64,000 bases of DNA. It comes from Kiritimatiellia bacterium (GTDB lineage Bacteria; Verrucomicrobiota; Kiritimatiellia; CAIQIC01; JAGNIJ01). Below, one piece after another: positions 24,565 through 33,597 of the stretch; position 1 is the first letter of the stretch, and each line of letters starts with the position of its first letter. The position numbers were made by a program, and so were the translations under genes. Below the pieces are notes generated by a model that was given only the letters and a program-made list of their open reading frames with translations, had not been told where the DNA came from and ran no database searches. The stretch covers positions 1-64,000 of the forward strand of contig JAGNIJ010000013.1 of assembly GCA_018001225.1 (NCBI GenBank). The letters are read 5' to 3'.

Positions 24565-25272
24565 ATGAAGCTTCTTTCATTCGCGTTCGCGTTTCTCGCG
24601 GCGGCGGCCGTCCAGGCGTCGATGATCTACAACGATTCCCTGTCCGACATCGACGCCGGCCTGAATAACGGCGCGGGCACGCTGGATATCGTGAGCATGG
24701 AAGTTTCCCACACCGCCTCGGACATCATCTTCGCCCTGACGGTAAACGGCGACGTCTCCACCACCGACTGGGGCAAGTTCATGGTCGGCATTGCGACCGG
24801 CGACAGCGCGGGCACCACGACCAGCGACGGGTGGGGCCGGCCGATTTACCTCGACGGGCCTTCCGGCGACATGAACTACTGGCTCGGTGCATGGGTGGAT
24901 GCGGGCGGCGGATCGCAACTCTGGAGCTATAACGGGGCTACGTGGGATGGCCCGGCCGCACCGACCAGTTACTCGTTCTCCGGTGGGGTCCAGAGCCTGA
25001 TCACCATGACCGTTTCCCGCGCCTCGTTGGGGCTTACGGGCGACGACACGTTCTACTTTGACGCCTACTCGTCCGGCGGCGGCGGCGGTGACACTGCCAT
25101 CGATGCCCTGTCGAATCCGAATGTAAGCGTCACGGCATGGGACCAGCAGTACACATCCTCGGGCACCACCGGCTTGAGCATGTACACCATTCCCGAGCCC
25201 TCGACGGCGATGCTGCTGGGCGTGGGCGTGTTGGTCGGTTTGGGCGCGCTGCGCCGAGTCCGGCGCGCGTAA
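24565..25272 (+). CDS. PEP-CTERM protein
   Basis: Exported protein of 235 residues: signal peptide MKLLSFAFAFLAAAAVQAS, a beta-rich body (about 20-205) and a C-terminal PEP-CTERM sorting tail (IPEPSTAMLLGVGVLVGLGA followed by RRVRRA). In known systems an exosortase processes this tail and the proteins go to the surface or into exopolysaccharide; no exosortase gene is in the window. A possible sigma-70 promoter begins with TTGACA at 24467, and GGGAGGA precedes the ATG. The SGNH hydrolase gene follows after 13 bp. Function of the body unknown. Confidence 0.85.
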   Translation: MKLLSFAFAFLAAAAVQASMIYNDSLSDIDAGLNNGAGTLDIVSMEVSHTASDIIFALTVNGDVSTTDWGKFMVGIATGDSAGTTTSDGWGRPIYLDGPSGDMNYWLGAWVDAGGGSQLWSYNGATWDGPAAPTSYSFSGGVQSLITMTVSRASLGLTGDDTFYFDAYSSGGGGGDTAIDALSNPNVSVTAWDQQYTSSGTTGLSMYTIPEPSTAMLLGVGVLVGLGALRRVRRA

Positions 25273-25285
25273 GCGCCGGCCTCCG

Positions 25286-27154
25286 ATGCCGCAGGGCAAG
25301 AGATGGTTCTCCCGAATCCTGGCCTTAGCGCTTCCTTTTCTTCTCCTCGCTTCAATTGAAACCGGCTTGAGGCTTTCCGGCCGGGGCGGCTATCCCGCGT
25401 TCCTGCGCGAGGCCGGCCGGCTGCCGTCCGGGGAAACGCTCTGCCTCGTCGAGCCGGCCGCGTCCAAGCCTTATTTCTTCGCCAACCCCGACCGGCCGGG
25501 ATACGCGGATCAGTCCACCTTCGTCATGCCGAAGCCGGCGGGGACGGTCCGCATCTTTCTCATCGGCGAATCCGCCGCGAAGGGCTATCCCCAACCGCGC
25601 AATCTTTCCATGGCCGCGTTCCTCCAGGAAATGCTCAACAGCGCGTGGACGGACAGAAAGGCCGAGGTCATCAGCCTCGGGACCACCGCCGTCGCCAGCT
25701 TCCCGCTGGTCTACCTCGTCCGCGACGCGCTGAACTACGACCCCGACCTGCTCATTTTTTACATCGGCAACAACGAGTTCTTCGGCGCGTACGGAACCGG
25801 CTCCATCAACACGGCCGGCACCCTCCCGCCGTCCGCCCTCCGCGTCCTGCGCGCCCTGCGCGGCCTCGCCCTCGTCCAGGCGCTGGACGAATGGCGCTAC
25901 GCGAAGCCGGGGGAAGGCATGACGCTCATGGAGGAAATGATCGGCCGGGCGGCCATCCCCGCGGACTCGCCCCTGCGCGCGGCCGCCGCCCGCAACCTCC
26001 GCGCGAACCTGGGCGCCATGCTGGACGCCGCGAAGGCCGCCGGCGTCCCGGCCCTCGTTTGCACCACCGCCGCCAACGAGTCGGACCTCGCCCCGCTCGG
26101 CGGGGACCCGGCCGCGCAGGCGGCCTTCGAAAAGGGCCGCGCCCTCGAGGCCCGCGACCTGGACACCCTCCCCTGGCGGCCGATCTCGCAGACCGAGGAA
26201 GCGATCCGGGCGGCCGCGCGCGAAAAAGGAGCCGCGCTCTGCGATATCGCCGAACTCTTCCGCCGGGAGAGCCCGGACGGCGCCACGGGCCGGGATCTCG
26301 TCGAAGACCACGTGCACCTGTCGTTGCGCGGACAGGCCCGCGCCGCGCGGGCGATGGCCGAAGCCATGACGCGGATGCCGGGGCTTCTCCGCGTGGACCC
26401 CGGCGCGCTGGCGGGCCTGCCGGACGACGCCGAGCTGGCGCGGCGACAGGGCGCCAACCCGTACGACGAGTACCGCGTGAACCACACGCTGCGGGTGCTC
26501 TACGGGGTTCCCTTCATGAAGCGGTCCAATCCGGCGGCCTTCCAGCGATACGACGCGGCCTGCCGCGCCACGGAGGCGCGCATGTCGCCCGGCGTGCTCG
26601 CGGCGGCGCGGGAGTGGCAGACGCTGCGCCCACACGCGGGCGGGCTGCGGCCGATCACGGCCATGATCGCGCGCGTGCTGCTTCGGGAAGGCCGCACGGC
26701 GGAGGCCCTGCCGCTCTACGACATCGCCGCGCGCCAGGTACCGGAGTACACCTCGTGGCAGCTCGAATACGTGTACTTCGCGCTCGCCTGCCGGGAGAAA
26801 CTCGCCGGCGGCCTGTCGCCGACCGAGCGCGAAACCGCCGCGAGCGCGATCGCGCAGGGCGTCTTCCTGCTCGCGCACGGCGACTCGAAAACGGGGCTGA
26901 CGGAACGCTACGTCGGCCGCCTGCACCAACTGCGCGGCGAGTGGGCCGAGGCGATCCCGTTCCTGCTCGCCGCGCGCCCGCGCATGCGCGCCGAGGACCT
27001 CGTCGCCTGCGACCAGGCCCTGGTCATGTCGTACCTGAAGACCGGCCGGACCGCCGACGCGCGCGCCCTGGCCGACGAGGGCATCCGGAACAGCGGCCGC
27101 TTCGCGGGAGTCTACCGGAAACTGCGCGACGGCATCGAGCGCGACGCCCCGTAG
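25286..27154 (+). CDS. SGNH/GDSL-like hydrolase with helical C-terminal half
   Basis: Protein of 622 residues with one N-terminal membrane segment or signal anchor (ILALALPFLLLASIE). The SGNH fold is suggested by FLIGESAAKG (block I Ser96), FYIGNNEFFGAYG (block III, about 160) and EDHVHLSLRGQ (block V Asp-x-x-His, about 335). The last 200 residues are helical, probably TPR-like (EALPLYDIAARQVPEY, GEWAEAIPFLLAAR). Such proteins occur in exopolysaccharide or acetylation contexts, but substrate and site are not readable. It lies 13 bp after the PEP-CTERM gene and probably shares its transcript. The convergent glnK gene lies beyond a hairpin. Confidence 0.75.
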   Translation: MPQGKRWFSRILALALPFLLLASIETGLRLSGRGGYPAFLREAGRLPSGETLCLVEPAASKPYFFANPDRPGYADQSTFVMPKPAGTVRIFLIGESAAKGYPQPRNLSMAAFLQEMLNSAWTDRKAEVISLGTTAVASFPLVYLVRDALNYDPDLLIFYIGNNEFFGAYGTGSINTAGTLPPSALRVLRALRGLALVQALDEWRYAKPGEGMTLMEEMIGRAAIPADSPLRAAAARNLRANLGAMLDAAKAAGVPALVCTTAANESDLAPLGGDPAAQAAFEKGRALEARDLDTLPWRPISQTEEAIRAAAREKGAALCDIAELFRRESPDGATGRDLVEDHVHLSLRGQARAARAMAEAMTRMPGLLRVDPGALAGLPDDAELARRQGANPYDEYRVNHTLRVLYGVPFMKRSNPAAFQRYDAACRATEARMSPGVLAAAREWQTLRPHAGGLRPITAMIARVLLREGRTAEALPLYDIAARQVPEYTSWQLEYVYFALACREKLAGGLSPTERETAASAIAQGVFLLAHGDSKTGLTERYVGRLHQLRGEWAEAIPFLLAARPRMRAEDLVACDQALVMSYLKTGRTADARALADEGIRNSGRFAGVYRKLRDGIERDAP

Positions 27155-27165
27155 CCGGGCGAAAC

Positions 27166-27201
27166 GGCGGCGCCCCGGGGTGGAGGACCCGGGACGCCGC
27201 C
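27166..27201. terminator. Bidirectional hairpin between convergent genes
   Basis: GGCGGCG (27166-27172) pairs with CGCCGCC (27195-27201), with inner CCCGGG arms, in the 60-bp gap between the SGNH gene and glnK. Confidence 0.6.
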
Positions 27202-27214
27202 TTGGATGGAGCGA

Positions 27215-27556
27215 TCAGCCGATGGCCGGAGAGCCGGTCTCCCCCGTGCGGATGCGGTAGCATTCCTCCAGGGGCATGACGAAGATCTTGCCGTCCCCGA
27301 TCCGCCCCGTCCGGGCGCCCTTGATGATGGCGTCCAGCGTGGGCTTCACGAAGCCGTCGTTCACGGCGATCTCCAGGCGCACTTTCTTGAGCAGGTTCAC
27401 CTCGACATCCGCGCCGCGGTAGCTCTCGTGGTAGCCCTTCTGCTGGCCGCACCCGAGGGCGTTGGTGACGGACATCTTGAACACCTCGGCCTCGTAGAGG
27501 GCCTGCTTGACCGCGTTCAGCCGCTCGGGCTGGATATAGGCGATGATCAGTTTCAT
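27215..27556 (-). CDS. glnK: PII nitrogen regulatory protein
   Basis: Trimeric signal protein of 113 residues that senses 2-oxoglutarate and ATP/ADP and plugs the ammonium channel Amt. The family signatures are clear: SYRGADVEV at the T-loop (Tyr46) and [11 protein letters not shown] at the C-terminal nucleotide site. Against the usual PII sequence with no gaps, position 51, the tyrosine uridylylated in enteric GlnB/GlnK, is Val here. It follows amt by 25 bp in the same orientation, the standard amt-glnK pair, and should share amt's sigma-54-like promoter. Family assignment firm; GlnK rather than GlnB is by linkage. Confidence 0.93.
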   Translation of the reverse strand: MKLIIAYIQPERLNAVKQALYEAEVFKMSVTNALGCGQQKGYHESYRGADVEVNLLKKVRLEIAVNDGFVKPTLDAIIKGARTGRIGDGKIFVMPLEECYRIRTGETGSPAIG

Positions 27557-27581
27557 GGTCGTTCTCCTTTGATTCCGTGGC

Positions 27582-29000
27582 TCATTGCGTGGTGAAGACC
27601 TGGAAGCCGCTGTAGGCCTCCATGCCGTGCTCGCCGATGTCCAGGCCGCGCAGTTCCTCGTCCTCGCTCACCCGCAGGCCGAGCGTCACCTTGATCAGCG
27701 CCCAGATCGCCAGCGCAATGAAGAAGGTGAAGCCGCCGACCGCCGCCACGCCGATGAACTGGTGCCAGAGCAGCGAGAAGCCGCCGCCGAAGAACAGGCC
27801 GTTGCCCGTCGTGTTCGGCATGACGTCCGCCTGCGCGAACAGGCCGACGGCCAGCGTTCCGAATACGCCGTTGACGAGGTGGACCGAGAGCGCGCCCACG
27901 GGATCGTCGATCTTCATCCGGTCGAAGAACAGCACCGCGAGCACGACGAGCACGCCGGCGATCAGGCCGATGACGATGGACATCGGCACGCTGACGAACG
28001 CGCAGGGCGCCGTGATGGCGACCAGGCCCGCGAGGCAGCCGTTCAGGATCATCGAGAGGTCCGGCTTGCCCAGCAGCAGCCAGGCCATCAGCGTCGCGCT
28101 CAAGCTCGCCGCGGCGGCCGCGCTGTTGGTCGTCACGGCGATCCGGGCGATATCCCCCGCGGCGGCGGCCATGGTCGAGCCGGGGTTGAATCCGAACCAG
28201 CCGAACCACAGGACGAACACGCCGAGCGCCGTCGTGGACATGTTATGGCCGAAGACCGGTCGCGGCTTGCCATCCGCCCGGTACTTGCCCAGCCGCGGGC
28301 CGAGCAACAGGACGCCCGCGAGCGCGGCCCAGCCGCCGACCGAGTGCACCGCCGTCGAGCCGGCGAAGTCCCACATGCCCAGCTTCTGCAGCCAGCCCCC
28401 GCCCCAGATCCAGTGGCCCGTGATCGGGTACAGGATGGCGACCAGGATGAAGGAGAAGATCATGAACGAGTGGAACTTGATCCGCTCGGCGACGGCGCCG
28501 GACACGATCGTCGCCGCCGTGCCGGCGAACACAAGCTGGAAGAAGAACTTCGCCCAGAACGGGACGGTCGCCCAGCTGATCGCCGAGTACACGCCCTGGT
28601 AGGCGTCGCCCGCCGCCGGGCTGTTGTCCGCCCCCGCGGCGAACCACAGGCCCTTGAGGCCGGCGAACCCGGAGCCGTCTCCGAACATCAGCCCCCAGCC
28701 CAGCACGTAGTAGGCCAGCGAGGCGATGCCGAACACGATGAAGTTCTTCGCCAGGATGTTCACCGTGTTCTTCGCCCGGCAGAGCCCCGATTCCACCATG
28801 GCGAATCCCAGGTTCATGAAGAACACCAGGCAGGCCGCGATCAGCACCCAGAGGGTGTCGAGCGTGACCTTGTAGTTCGCCACCGCGTCCGCCATCTCCT
28901 GCGTGAACACCGGCGCCGCCTCCTGGGCCCGGGCCGCGCCCGCCGCGCCGCCCAACACCACGAGAGACAACACCCCCACCGCCCACCGCTTCCATTTCAT
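27582..29000 (-). CDS. amt: Ammonium transporter
   Basis: Inner-membrane Amt/Mep/Rh channel of 472 residues. A cleavable signal peptide ([19 protein letters not shown]) is followed by about 11 transmembrane helices. The pore histidines are in [10 protein letters not shown] and ALSVHLVNG; family motifs [13 protein letters not shown] and GFNPGS are present. The start was set at 29000, with GGAAAGGAT upstream; an 18-residue longer reading has no signal-peptide logic. The cytoplasmic tail ([19 protein letters not shown]) is the usual GlnK-interacting end. Operon amt-glnK. A near-consensus sigma-54 element lies at 29061-29076, so nitrogen-limitation control by an NtrC-type activator is likely. Confidence 0.95.
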   Translation of the reverse strand: MKWKRWAVGVLSLVVLGGAAGAARAQEAAPVFTQEMADAVANYKVTLDTLWVLIAACLVFFMNLGFAMVESGLCRAKNTVNILAKNFIVFGIASLAYYVLGWGLMFGDGSGFAGLKGLWFAAGADNSPAAGDAYQGVYSAISWATVPFWAKFFFQLVFAGTAATIVSGAVAERIKFHSFMIFSFILVAILYPITGHWIWGGGWLQKLGMWDFAGSTAVHSVGGWAALAGVLLLGPRLGKYRADGKPRPVFGHNMSTTALGVFVLWFGWFGFNPGSTMAAAAGDIARIAVTTNSAAAAASLSATLMAWLLLGKPDLSMILNGCLAGLVAITAPCAFVSVPMSIVIGLIAGVLVVLAVLFFDRMKIDDPVGALSVHLVNGVFGTLAVGLFAQADVMPNTTGNGLFFGGGFSLLWHQFIGVAAVGGFTFFIALAIWALIKVTLGLRVSEDEELRGLDIGEHGMEAYSGFQVFTTQ

Positions 29001-29060
29001 AAGCGATCCTTTCCTTCCGAATGGCCCATCCGCCCCATGCGAATGACGCGCCATGCCTTT

Positions 29061-29076
29061 AGCAGCGCCCGTGCCA
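29061..29076 (-). promoter_or_regulatory. Sigma-54 promoter of amt-glnK
   Basis: On the minus strand TGGCACG-N4-CTGCT matches the sigma-54 consensus TGGCACG-N4-TTGCW with one mismatch and the exact spacing. A start near 29050 leaves a leader of about 50 nt. Confidence 0.75.
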
Positions 29077-29161
29077 ATAAACGCCTCCGCGCCAGCAGAA
29101 ACAGCGCAACACGCTGATACGGAAACTGATATAAATTTGTGTCAAAAACCAAATCCCAAAA

Positions 29162-29185
29162 TATAAATACATTATTGTATTTATA
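29162..29185. repeat. AT-rich palindrome upstream of amt
   Basis: TATAAATACA, TTAT, TGTATTTATA: perfect 10-bp arms inside an AT-rich island (about 29110-29215) that stands out from the GC-rich surroundings. It lies about 90 bp upstream of the sigma-54 element and after the kinase gene. Possible regulator site or kinase terminator. Confidence 0.5.
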
Positions 29186-29257
29186 AACATGTACTATTAC
29201 ATTATTGTTTATTTCACGGACAAACGGCTGGCGGCGCGGCGGAGGGCGGCAGGCGGA

Positions 29258-30970
29258 TCAAGTCCCGCTGGGGCGGGCCTTCTGGTATTCGATGATGCGG
29301 CGCTGGAGGAACTCGGCCTCGGCGCGGGTGATGTCCACCTCGGACTCGTAGCCTTCGGCCAGGGCGCCGCGGCTGCCGAGGAGGCCGAACCGGGCCTCGT
29401 CGAACTGGGACACGTCAAATTTCCACGCCGGGTCCCGGCCGTACATAAAGTGATGCACGGTTCGATCCTTGACGGCGGTCCGGAACTTGTTGAGCTGGGT
29501 CCAGCTCGAGGCCTTGTTGCGGCGCAGGTTGTCGGTGATGACCCCCTCGTACACGACCTCGGCGCGGTTGGACGGCACGTTCCAGAGCACCACGTCCAGT
29601 TCGCCCATCGTCCGGCCGGTCTCGTCGTGGAAGGTGATGTTGGGCAGGGGCTGGATCTGGTTCGGATCGAACTGCTCCCGGAACTGGACGTACGCGAGGG
29701 CCTCCATGATCGTCCCGATGCTCCCCCACTTGAACCCCTGCAGGTCGCGGAGCTGGTTGAAGTAGAGCTGGACCAGGGGGCGGCGCTCCTCCGGAATGTA
29801 GGGCGGCCACGCGGTGATCTCGGCGCTCGCGGCGGAATCCGGGGCGGGCCCGGCGGAATCCGCCGGCGGCGGGGTCGGCGCCGGCCGGAGCCAGACCAGG
29901 GCCGTGACGATCGCCGCCAGCAGGACCAGCGGGATCACAAAGACCAGGGCGCGATGCAGGACGCCGCGCCCCGGCGGCGCCCCGGCGGCGGGTTCGGCTT
30001 TGCGGGTCGGCGAGATCTTCAGCATGCCCGTCGTCGGCGGCACGGCCTCCGCGCCCAGCGGGGCTATCTGCGGGCCGCGGGCCGGCGTCACGATCTTGAT
30101 GGTCGTCGTGCGCACCGTGCCGGGCAGCATTTTCCGCAACGCGGTCAGCGCCTCCGCGGCGCCGGCCCACCGCTCCTGCGGGTCGAAGGCGATGGCCTTC
30201 ATGACCCAGTTGCACAGCGACGGCGGAAGGTCCGGCCGCCAGTCGCCGAGCGGCTTGACGTTGTGCTCGATGTGGCTGGTGATCACCGCCGGGATCGAGT
30301 CGCCCTCGAACGGATAGCGCCCGGCCAGCATGTAGTAGCAGACGCAGCCGATGGAGTAGATGTCCGTGCGCGCGTCGAGGGGCAGGTGCTTGAGCTGCTC
30401 GGGCGCGATGAAGAAAATGGAGCCGTAGATCGAGGTGTTGCCCTCCATGCTCTGGACGGTCGGCTGGGTCACGAACCGCGCGAGCCCAAAGTCCAGGATC
30501 TTGTACTGCCAGCCGCCGCTGGGGAGCCGTGTGCGCATGATGTTCTGCGGCTTGAGGTCGCGGTGGATCATGCCGGCCTGGTGGGCGGCGATGAGCCCCT
30601 CCAGGATCTGCTGCGCCGCCTCGGCGAAGGAGTCGCGATCCACGGGCCCGCGCTGGATCACGCGGTCGAGCGCCTCGCCGTCGAGGTACTCCATGATCAC
30701 GTACGGCCCCTCGTCGTCCACGCCGAAGTCGTAAATGGTCAGGATGTTGGGATGCTGGATGGCGGCGAGGGTCATGGCCTCGCGCCAGAGCTTCTCGGTA
30801 ATCGCGGTTTCCTCCGCCAGGTCGTCGAGCACCCTCACGCGCTTGACCGCCACGAAGCGGTGCAACTGGAGGTCCCAGGCCTGGTAGACCATCCCCACGC
30901 CGCCGGTGCCCAGCGGGCGCCGGATTTCATAACGGCCGGCCAGCACTTTTTTTTCGGGCTCTTTCGCCAT
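29258..30970 (-). CDS. Membrane Ser/Thr protein kinase
   Basis: Bacterial Hanks-type kinase of about 570 residues. Kinase domain at about 10-280: glycine loop GTGGVGMVYQAW, VAVKRV, catalytic HRDLKPQN, DFGLARF and APEQ are all present, so it should be active. A linker and one transmembrane helix (about 345-365, ALVFVIPLVLLAAIVTALVWL) lead to an outer domain of about 185 residues that I do not recognise (WGSIGTIMEALAYVQFREQF). The start at 30970 (MAKEPEKKV) puts the kinase domain right at the N-terminus; ATG 31015, with a run of Gs before it, is an alternative. Monocistronic and divergent from the HIT gene. Targets unknown. Confidence 0.88.
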   Translation of the reverse strand: MAKEPEKKVLAGRYEIRRPLGTGGVGMVYQAWDLQLHRFVAVKRVRVLDDLAEETAITEKLWREAMTLAAIQHPNILTIYDFGVDDEGPYVIMEYLDGEALDRVIQRGPVDRDSFAEAAQQILEGLIAAHQAGMIHRDLKPQNIMRTRLPSGGWQYKILDFGLARFVTQPTVQSMEGNTSIYGSIFFIAPEQLKHLPLDARTDIYSIGCVCYYMLAGRYPFEGDSIPAVITSHIEHNVKPLGDWRPDLPPSLCNWVMKAIAFDPQERWAGAAEALTALRKMLPGTVRTTTIKIVTPARGPQIAPLGAEAVPPTTGMLKISPTRKAEPAAGAPPGRGVLHRALVFVIPLVLLAAIVTALVWLRPAPTPPPADSAGPAPDSAASAEITAWPPYIPEERRPLVQLYFNQLRDLQGFKWGSIGTIMEALAYVQFREQFDPNQIQPLPNITFHDETGRTMGELDVVLWNVPSNRAEVVYEGVITDNLRRNKASSWTQLNKFRTAVKDRTVHHFMYGRDPAWKFDVSQFDEARFGLLGSRGALAEGYESEVDITRAEAEFLQRRIIEYQKARPSGT

Positions 30971-31050
30971 AACCCGGACTCGACGCGGCGACCTTTCCCA
31001 AACGCGGGGCAGCATAACACCCCCCCCGTCCCGCCGTCGAGTCCCGTCCC

Positions 31051-31121
31051 TCCGGCGGCAGAGCGCCGGAGCTACAACGCGGGCCTTCAACCCTCTGTCG
31101 TTCCGCCGCTCTGCCGGCGGA
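31051..31121. repeat. Imperfect inverted repeat between kinase and HIT genes
   Basis: TCCGGCGGCAGAGCG (31051-31065) and CGCTCTGCCGGCGGA (31107-31121) pair with one mismatch around a 41-nt loop. It resembles a dispersed intergenic palindromic element; no second copy was noticed in the window. Confidence 0.5.
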
Positions 31122-31232
31122 ACCAGGGGCCGTCTTCATCGAGACTCACAGCGCTCCCGTGGCGGCAAACAGGCCTTGACCGCGCGCGGCCCCGGATTAT
31201 GCTCGCGTCGGGTTCAAGCCAGGCGGGACGAC

Positions 31233-31724
31233 ATGGCGAAGAAGAAAGATCCGCGGCATATCCTCTGGGCCCCGTGGCGAATGGAATACATCAAGCGGCC
31301 GCGGGAGAGCGGTTGTTTCCTGTGCAAGGGCCTGCGCTCCCGCGCCGACCGGGAGAACGGCGTGGTGATCCGCGGCCGGACCTGCGCGGTGGTCCTCAAC
31401 CGCTATCCGTACACCGGCGGGCACCTGATGATCGCACCGCTTCGGCACGTCGCAACGCTCCAGGGCCTGAAGCCGGCCGAGTTGAACGAGATGATGCGCC
31501 TGGCGATCCGCTCGCTCGATCTCCTGCAGAAATCCATCCAGCCGCATGGCTTCAACCTCGGCCTGAACATCGGCGAGGCGGCGGGCGCGGGGCTGAAGGA
31601 CCACGTGCACCTGCACATCGTCCCGCGCTGGAGCGGCGACACGAACTTCATGCCCGTGCTCGGCAAAACCCAGGTGACGCCCGTTTCCCTCGAAGCGCTC
31701 TGGGATCTGCTGCACGGGACGTGA
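31233..31724 (+). CDS. HIT-family nucleotide hydrolase/phosphorylase
   Basis: Cytoplasmic histidine-triad protein of 163 residues. The triad is in DHVHLHIVPRW; CFLC near residue 28 and NRYPYTGGHLMIAP are typical of the Ap4A-phosphorylase-like branch of the HIT superfamily. Expected to cleave dinucleoside polyphosphates or nucleoside phosphoramidates; the actual substrate is unknown. The start was chosen at MAKKKDP; the ORF is open upstream but lacks a ribosome-binding site there. Convergent with recO, with a hairpin between them. Confidence 0.9.
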   Translation: MAKKKDPRHILWAPWRMEYIKRPRESGCFLCKGLRSRADRENGVVIRGRTCAVVLNRYPYTGGHLMIAPLRHVATLQGLKPAELNEMMRLAIRSLDLLQKSIQPHGFNLGLNIGEAAGAGLKDHVHLHIVPRWSGDTNFMPVLGKTQVTPVSLEALWDLLHGT

Positions 31725-31725
31725 C

Positions 31726-31746
31726 GCGGGGGCGCGACGCCCCCGC
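31726..31746. terminator. Bidirectional hairpin between HIT gene and recO
   Basis: GCGGGGGCG, CGA, CGCCCCCGC: a perfect 9-bp stem 2 bp after the HIT stop. Confidence 0.65.
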
Positions 31747-31747
31747 C

Positions 31748-32518
31748 TCATGCCACCCGCCGGGCCAGGACGTCGAGCGCCTCGCGCCGGCCGACGGGCT
31801 GCAGGTCGAGATGGTAGACCAGAAATCCCCCCAGCAACGCCTCGATCGCCGCCTTCTGCCGCGCGCCGCACCGGGTGCGGAGCGGCCCCTGCGGCGCCCG
31901 GGCCTGCTGCCAGGCGGCGAGCATGCCCAGGATATCGCCCCCGACGCGCGGCCGGGGCTCGCCGGCGGTCTTCCCGGCGCAATCCGCGCAGAGCAGGCCG
32001 CCACGGGCCGCGACGAAATCCGCGCGCCGCGGGGACAACTCCCCTCCGCACGCCGCGCACTGCCGCAGCCGCGGGGACAGGCCCAGTTGCTCCAGTAGTC
32101 GCAGTTCGAACCAGAACACGAAGGCCTCGCCGCTCCCGGCCGCCTCCAGGTGATCCAGGGCGGAATCCAGCAGCGAGAACAGGCCCGCCTGCGGCGCCTC
32201 GGGCGGGACGGCCCGGGCCGTCAGGCCGGTGATATAGGACGCCGTGGCCGCGGCCTTCCAGTCGCGGCGCAGGCGCGGGCGAGTCTTCAGCGGCGCGCAC
32301 TCGCGGGCGATGTGCAGCCCCCCGCGATCGCGGCGGTGGAACACCAGTTCGCACGTGTAGAAGAGGTCATACTGACCGAGGAACGCGCTGCGCGGGCGCT
32401 GGCTGCCCTTGACCATCGTCATGATCCGGCCCTGGTCCGGCGTCAGCCAGGACACGATCCGGGAGGTGTTGGAGAAGGGATAACAGCGCAGCACGAGGGC
32501 TGTCGTCTTGACGATCAT
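31748..32518 (-). CDS. recO: DNA repair protein RecO
   Basis: Recombination mediator of 256 residues that, with RecR, loads RecA onto SSB-coated DNA. The N-terminal OB fold shows TTALVLRCYPFSNTSRIVSWLT, typical of RecO; the C-terminal part has a zinc site made of CAAC (about 153-156) and CADC. Its start overlaps the stop of the DUF502 gene (ATGA, 32515-32518), so the two are co-transcribed. Confidence 0.92.
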   Translation of the reverse strand: MIVKTTALVLRCYPFSNTSRIVSWLTPDQGRIMTMVKGSQRPRSAFLGQYDLFYTCELVFHRRDRGGLHIARECAPLKTRPRLRRDWKAAATASYITGLTARAVPPEAPQAGLFSLLDSALDHLEAAGSGEAFVFWFELRLLEQLGLSPRLRQCAACGGELSPRRADFVAARGGLLCADCAGKTAGEPRPRVGGDILGMLAAWQQARAPQGPLRTRCGARQKAAIEALLGGFLVYHLDLQPVGRREALDVLARRVA

Positions 32519-33240
32519 GAAGGTCCGGCGCCGGATTCCGAATCAAGCCGACCCTCGCGCTCCGCCCATTTCTGCAACTTGTCGAGGAACGTGGGGCGCT
32601 CGTCCACCCGGCCGGGGCCGCCCGGGTAGACCGTGCCGCCGGAGACGACCAGCTTCATGGCGTCGCCGACGCTGATGGGGAGATCGTAGGTCTCGTTTTT
32701 GGGCACGAAGATCAGCAAGCCGGAGGTGGGGTTCGGCGTGGTCGGGATGAACACGGCCACCAGCGTGGCGCGAACCTCGGCCGGCAGGTTCCCCGTGAAT
32801 TCCGGCGGCACGGGGGTGGTCACGAAGCCCATCGAGTAGATGCCCTTCCGCGGATACTCCACGAGCACGACCTCCTGGAACAGCGTCTGGCTCTGGGCCA
32901 GCAGGGCCTCGCCGATCTGGCGCATGGAGATGTAGATCTTGTTGAACACCGGGATGCGCGACAGGATGGCGTCGCCGATGCGGTACAGCCGCGCGCCGAT
33001 TATGTTCCGGATGAGCAGGCCGAGGAGGAAGAGCACGGCCAGGAAAAGGAGAAGAGCGATCAGGCGGAAGATGATCTCCGGGTAGACCTCCCCGACCTTT
33101 CGCGGCACCAGGGGCATGACGCGGTCGGTGATGAGCGTGAACAGCCACATCACCACGAAGACCGCGACCGCGATGGGGGCGACCAGGAACAGACCGGTGA
33201 GGATGTTGTTGCGCAACGCCCGCATGATTTTTCTGAACAT
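32515..33240 (-). CDS. DUF502 membrane protein
   Basis: Inner-membrane protein of 241 residues. Two transmembrane helices at about 14-36 and 57-79, then the DUF502 core (ILSRIPVFNKIYISMRQIGEAL, VEYPRKGIYSMGFVT, VFIPTTPNPTSGLLIFVP). The family has no settled biochemical role, though plant relatives (LIKE COV) affect vesicle transport and vascular patterning. It ends in a charged tail. Overlaps recO by 4 bp and is upstream in that operon. Confidence 0.88.
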   Translation of the reverse strand: MFRKIMRALRNNILTGLFLVAPIAVAVFVVMWLFTLITDRVMPLVPRKVGEVYPEIIFRLIALLLFLAVLFLLGLLIRNIIGARLYRIGDAILSRIPVFNKIYISMRQIGEALLAQSQTLFQEVVLVEYPRKGIYSMGFVTTPVPPEFTGNLPAEVRATLVAVFIPTTPNPTSGLLIFVPKNETYDLPISVGDAMKLVVSGGTVYPGGPGRVDERPTFLDKLQKWAEREGRLDSESGAGPS

Positions 33241-33424
33241 GGTGCCCGGCTCTTTCCACCGGATACCTTACAGGGCCGAACCCGCGGAGCAAGTGGAAAG
33301 GCAGGGCCGGCTCGGGCCCACTTTTCTGATAGCCCGCGCTTCATGAAGGCCGCCACAGGCGGAAGCCACCGGCGAGGCGGGGCTGGTCCCGCCAAGGCCC
33401 CTTTCCCCCGCCAACCACCCATGC

Positions 33425-33444
33425 TCACACTTTTCGAAGTGTGA
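33425..33444. repeat. TCACACTT palindrome, copy 1
   Basis: TCACACTT, TTCG, AAGTGTGA: perfect 8-bp arms. Pairs with copy 2, 80 nt away. The intergenic region 33241-33652 holds the two palindromes, the AT-rich stretch between them, and ECF-type site E at its end; no gene was seen in it. Confidence 0.75.
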
Positions 33445-33524
33445 TAATAGGTTAGTTATAATCACGACTAGAAATTTCAGTGTTAAGATCGTATTATAAA
33501 AGCGTTATATTGATTTTCGTCATT

Positions 33525-33546
33525 CTCACACTTCGCTAAGTGTGAG
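33525..33546. repeat. CTCACACTT palindrome, copy 2
   Basis: CTCACACTT, CGCT, AAGTGTGAG: perfect 9-bp arms, the inner 8 bp identical to copy 1. The 80 nt between the copies (33445-33524) are strongly AT-rich. Confidence 0.75.
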
Positions 33547-33597
33547 AGTAGCATCGCGAGGCGGTCTCTGGGGCCCTGCAGGGGCCCGAAGGCCGCA

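Noticed and set aside
29071..29080. Further CAATAA box resembling the ECF-type motif
   Set aside because: No GTTACA-like half 16 bp downstream and no plus-strand gene follows; on the other strand the place is part of the sigma-54 element.
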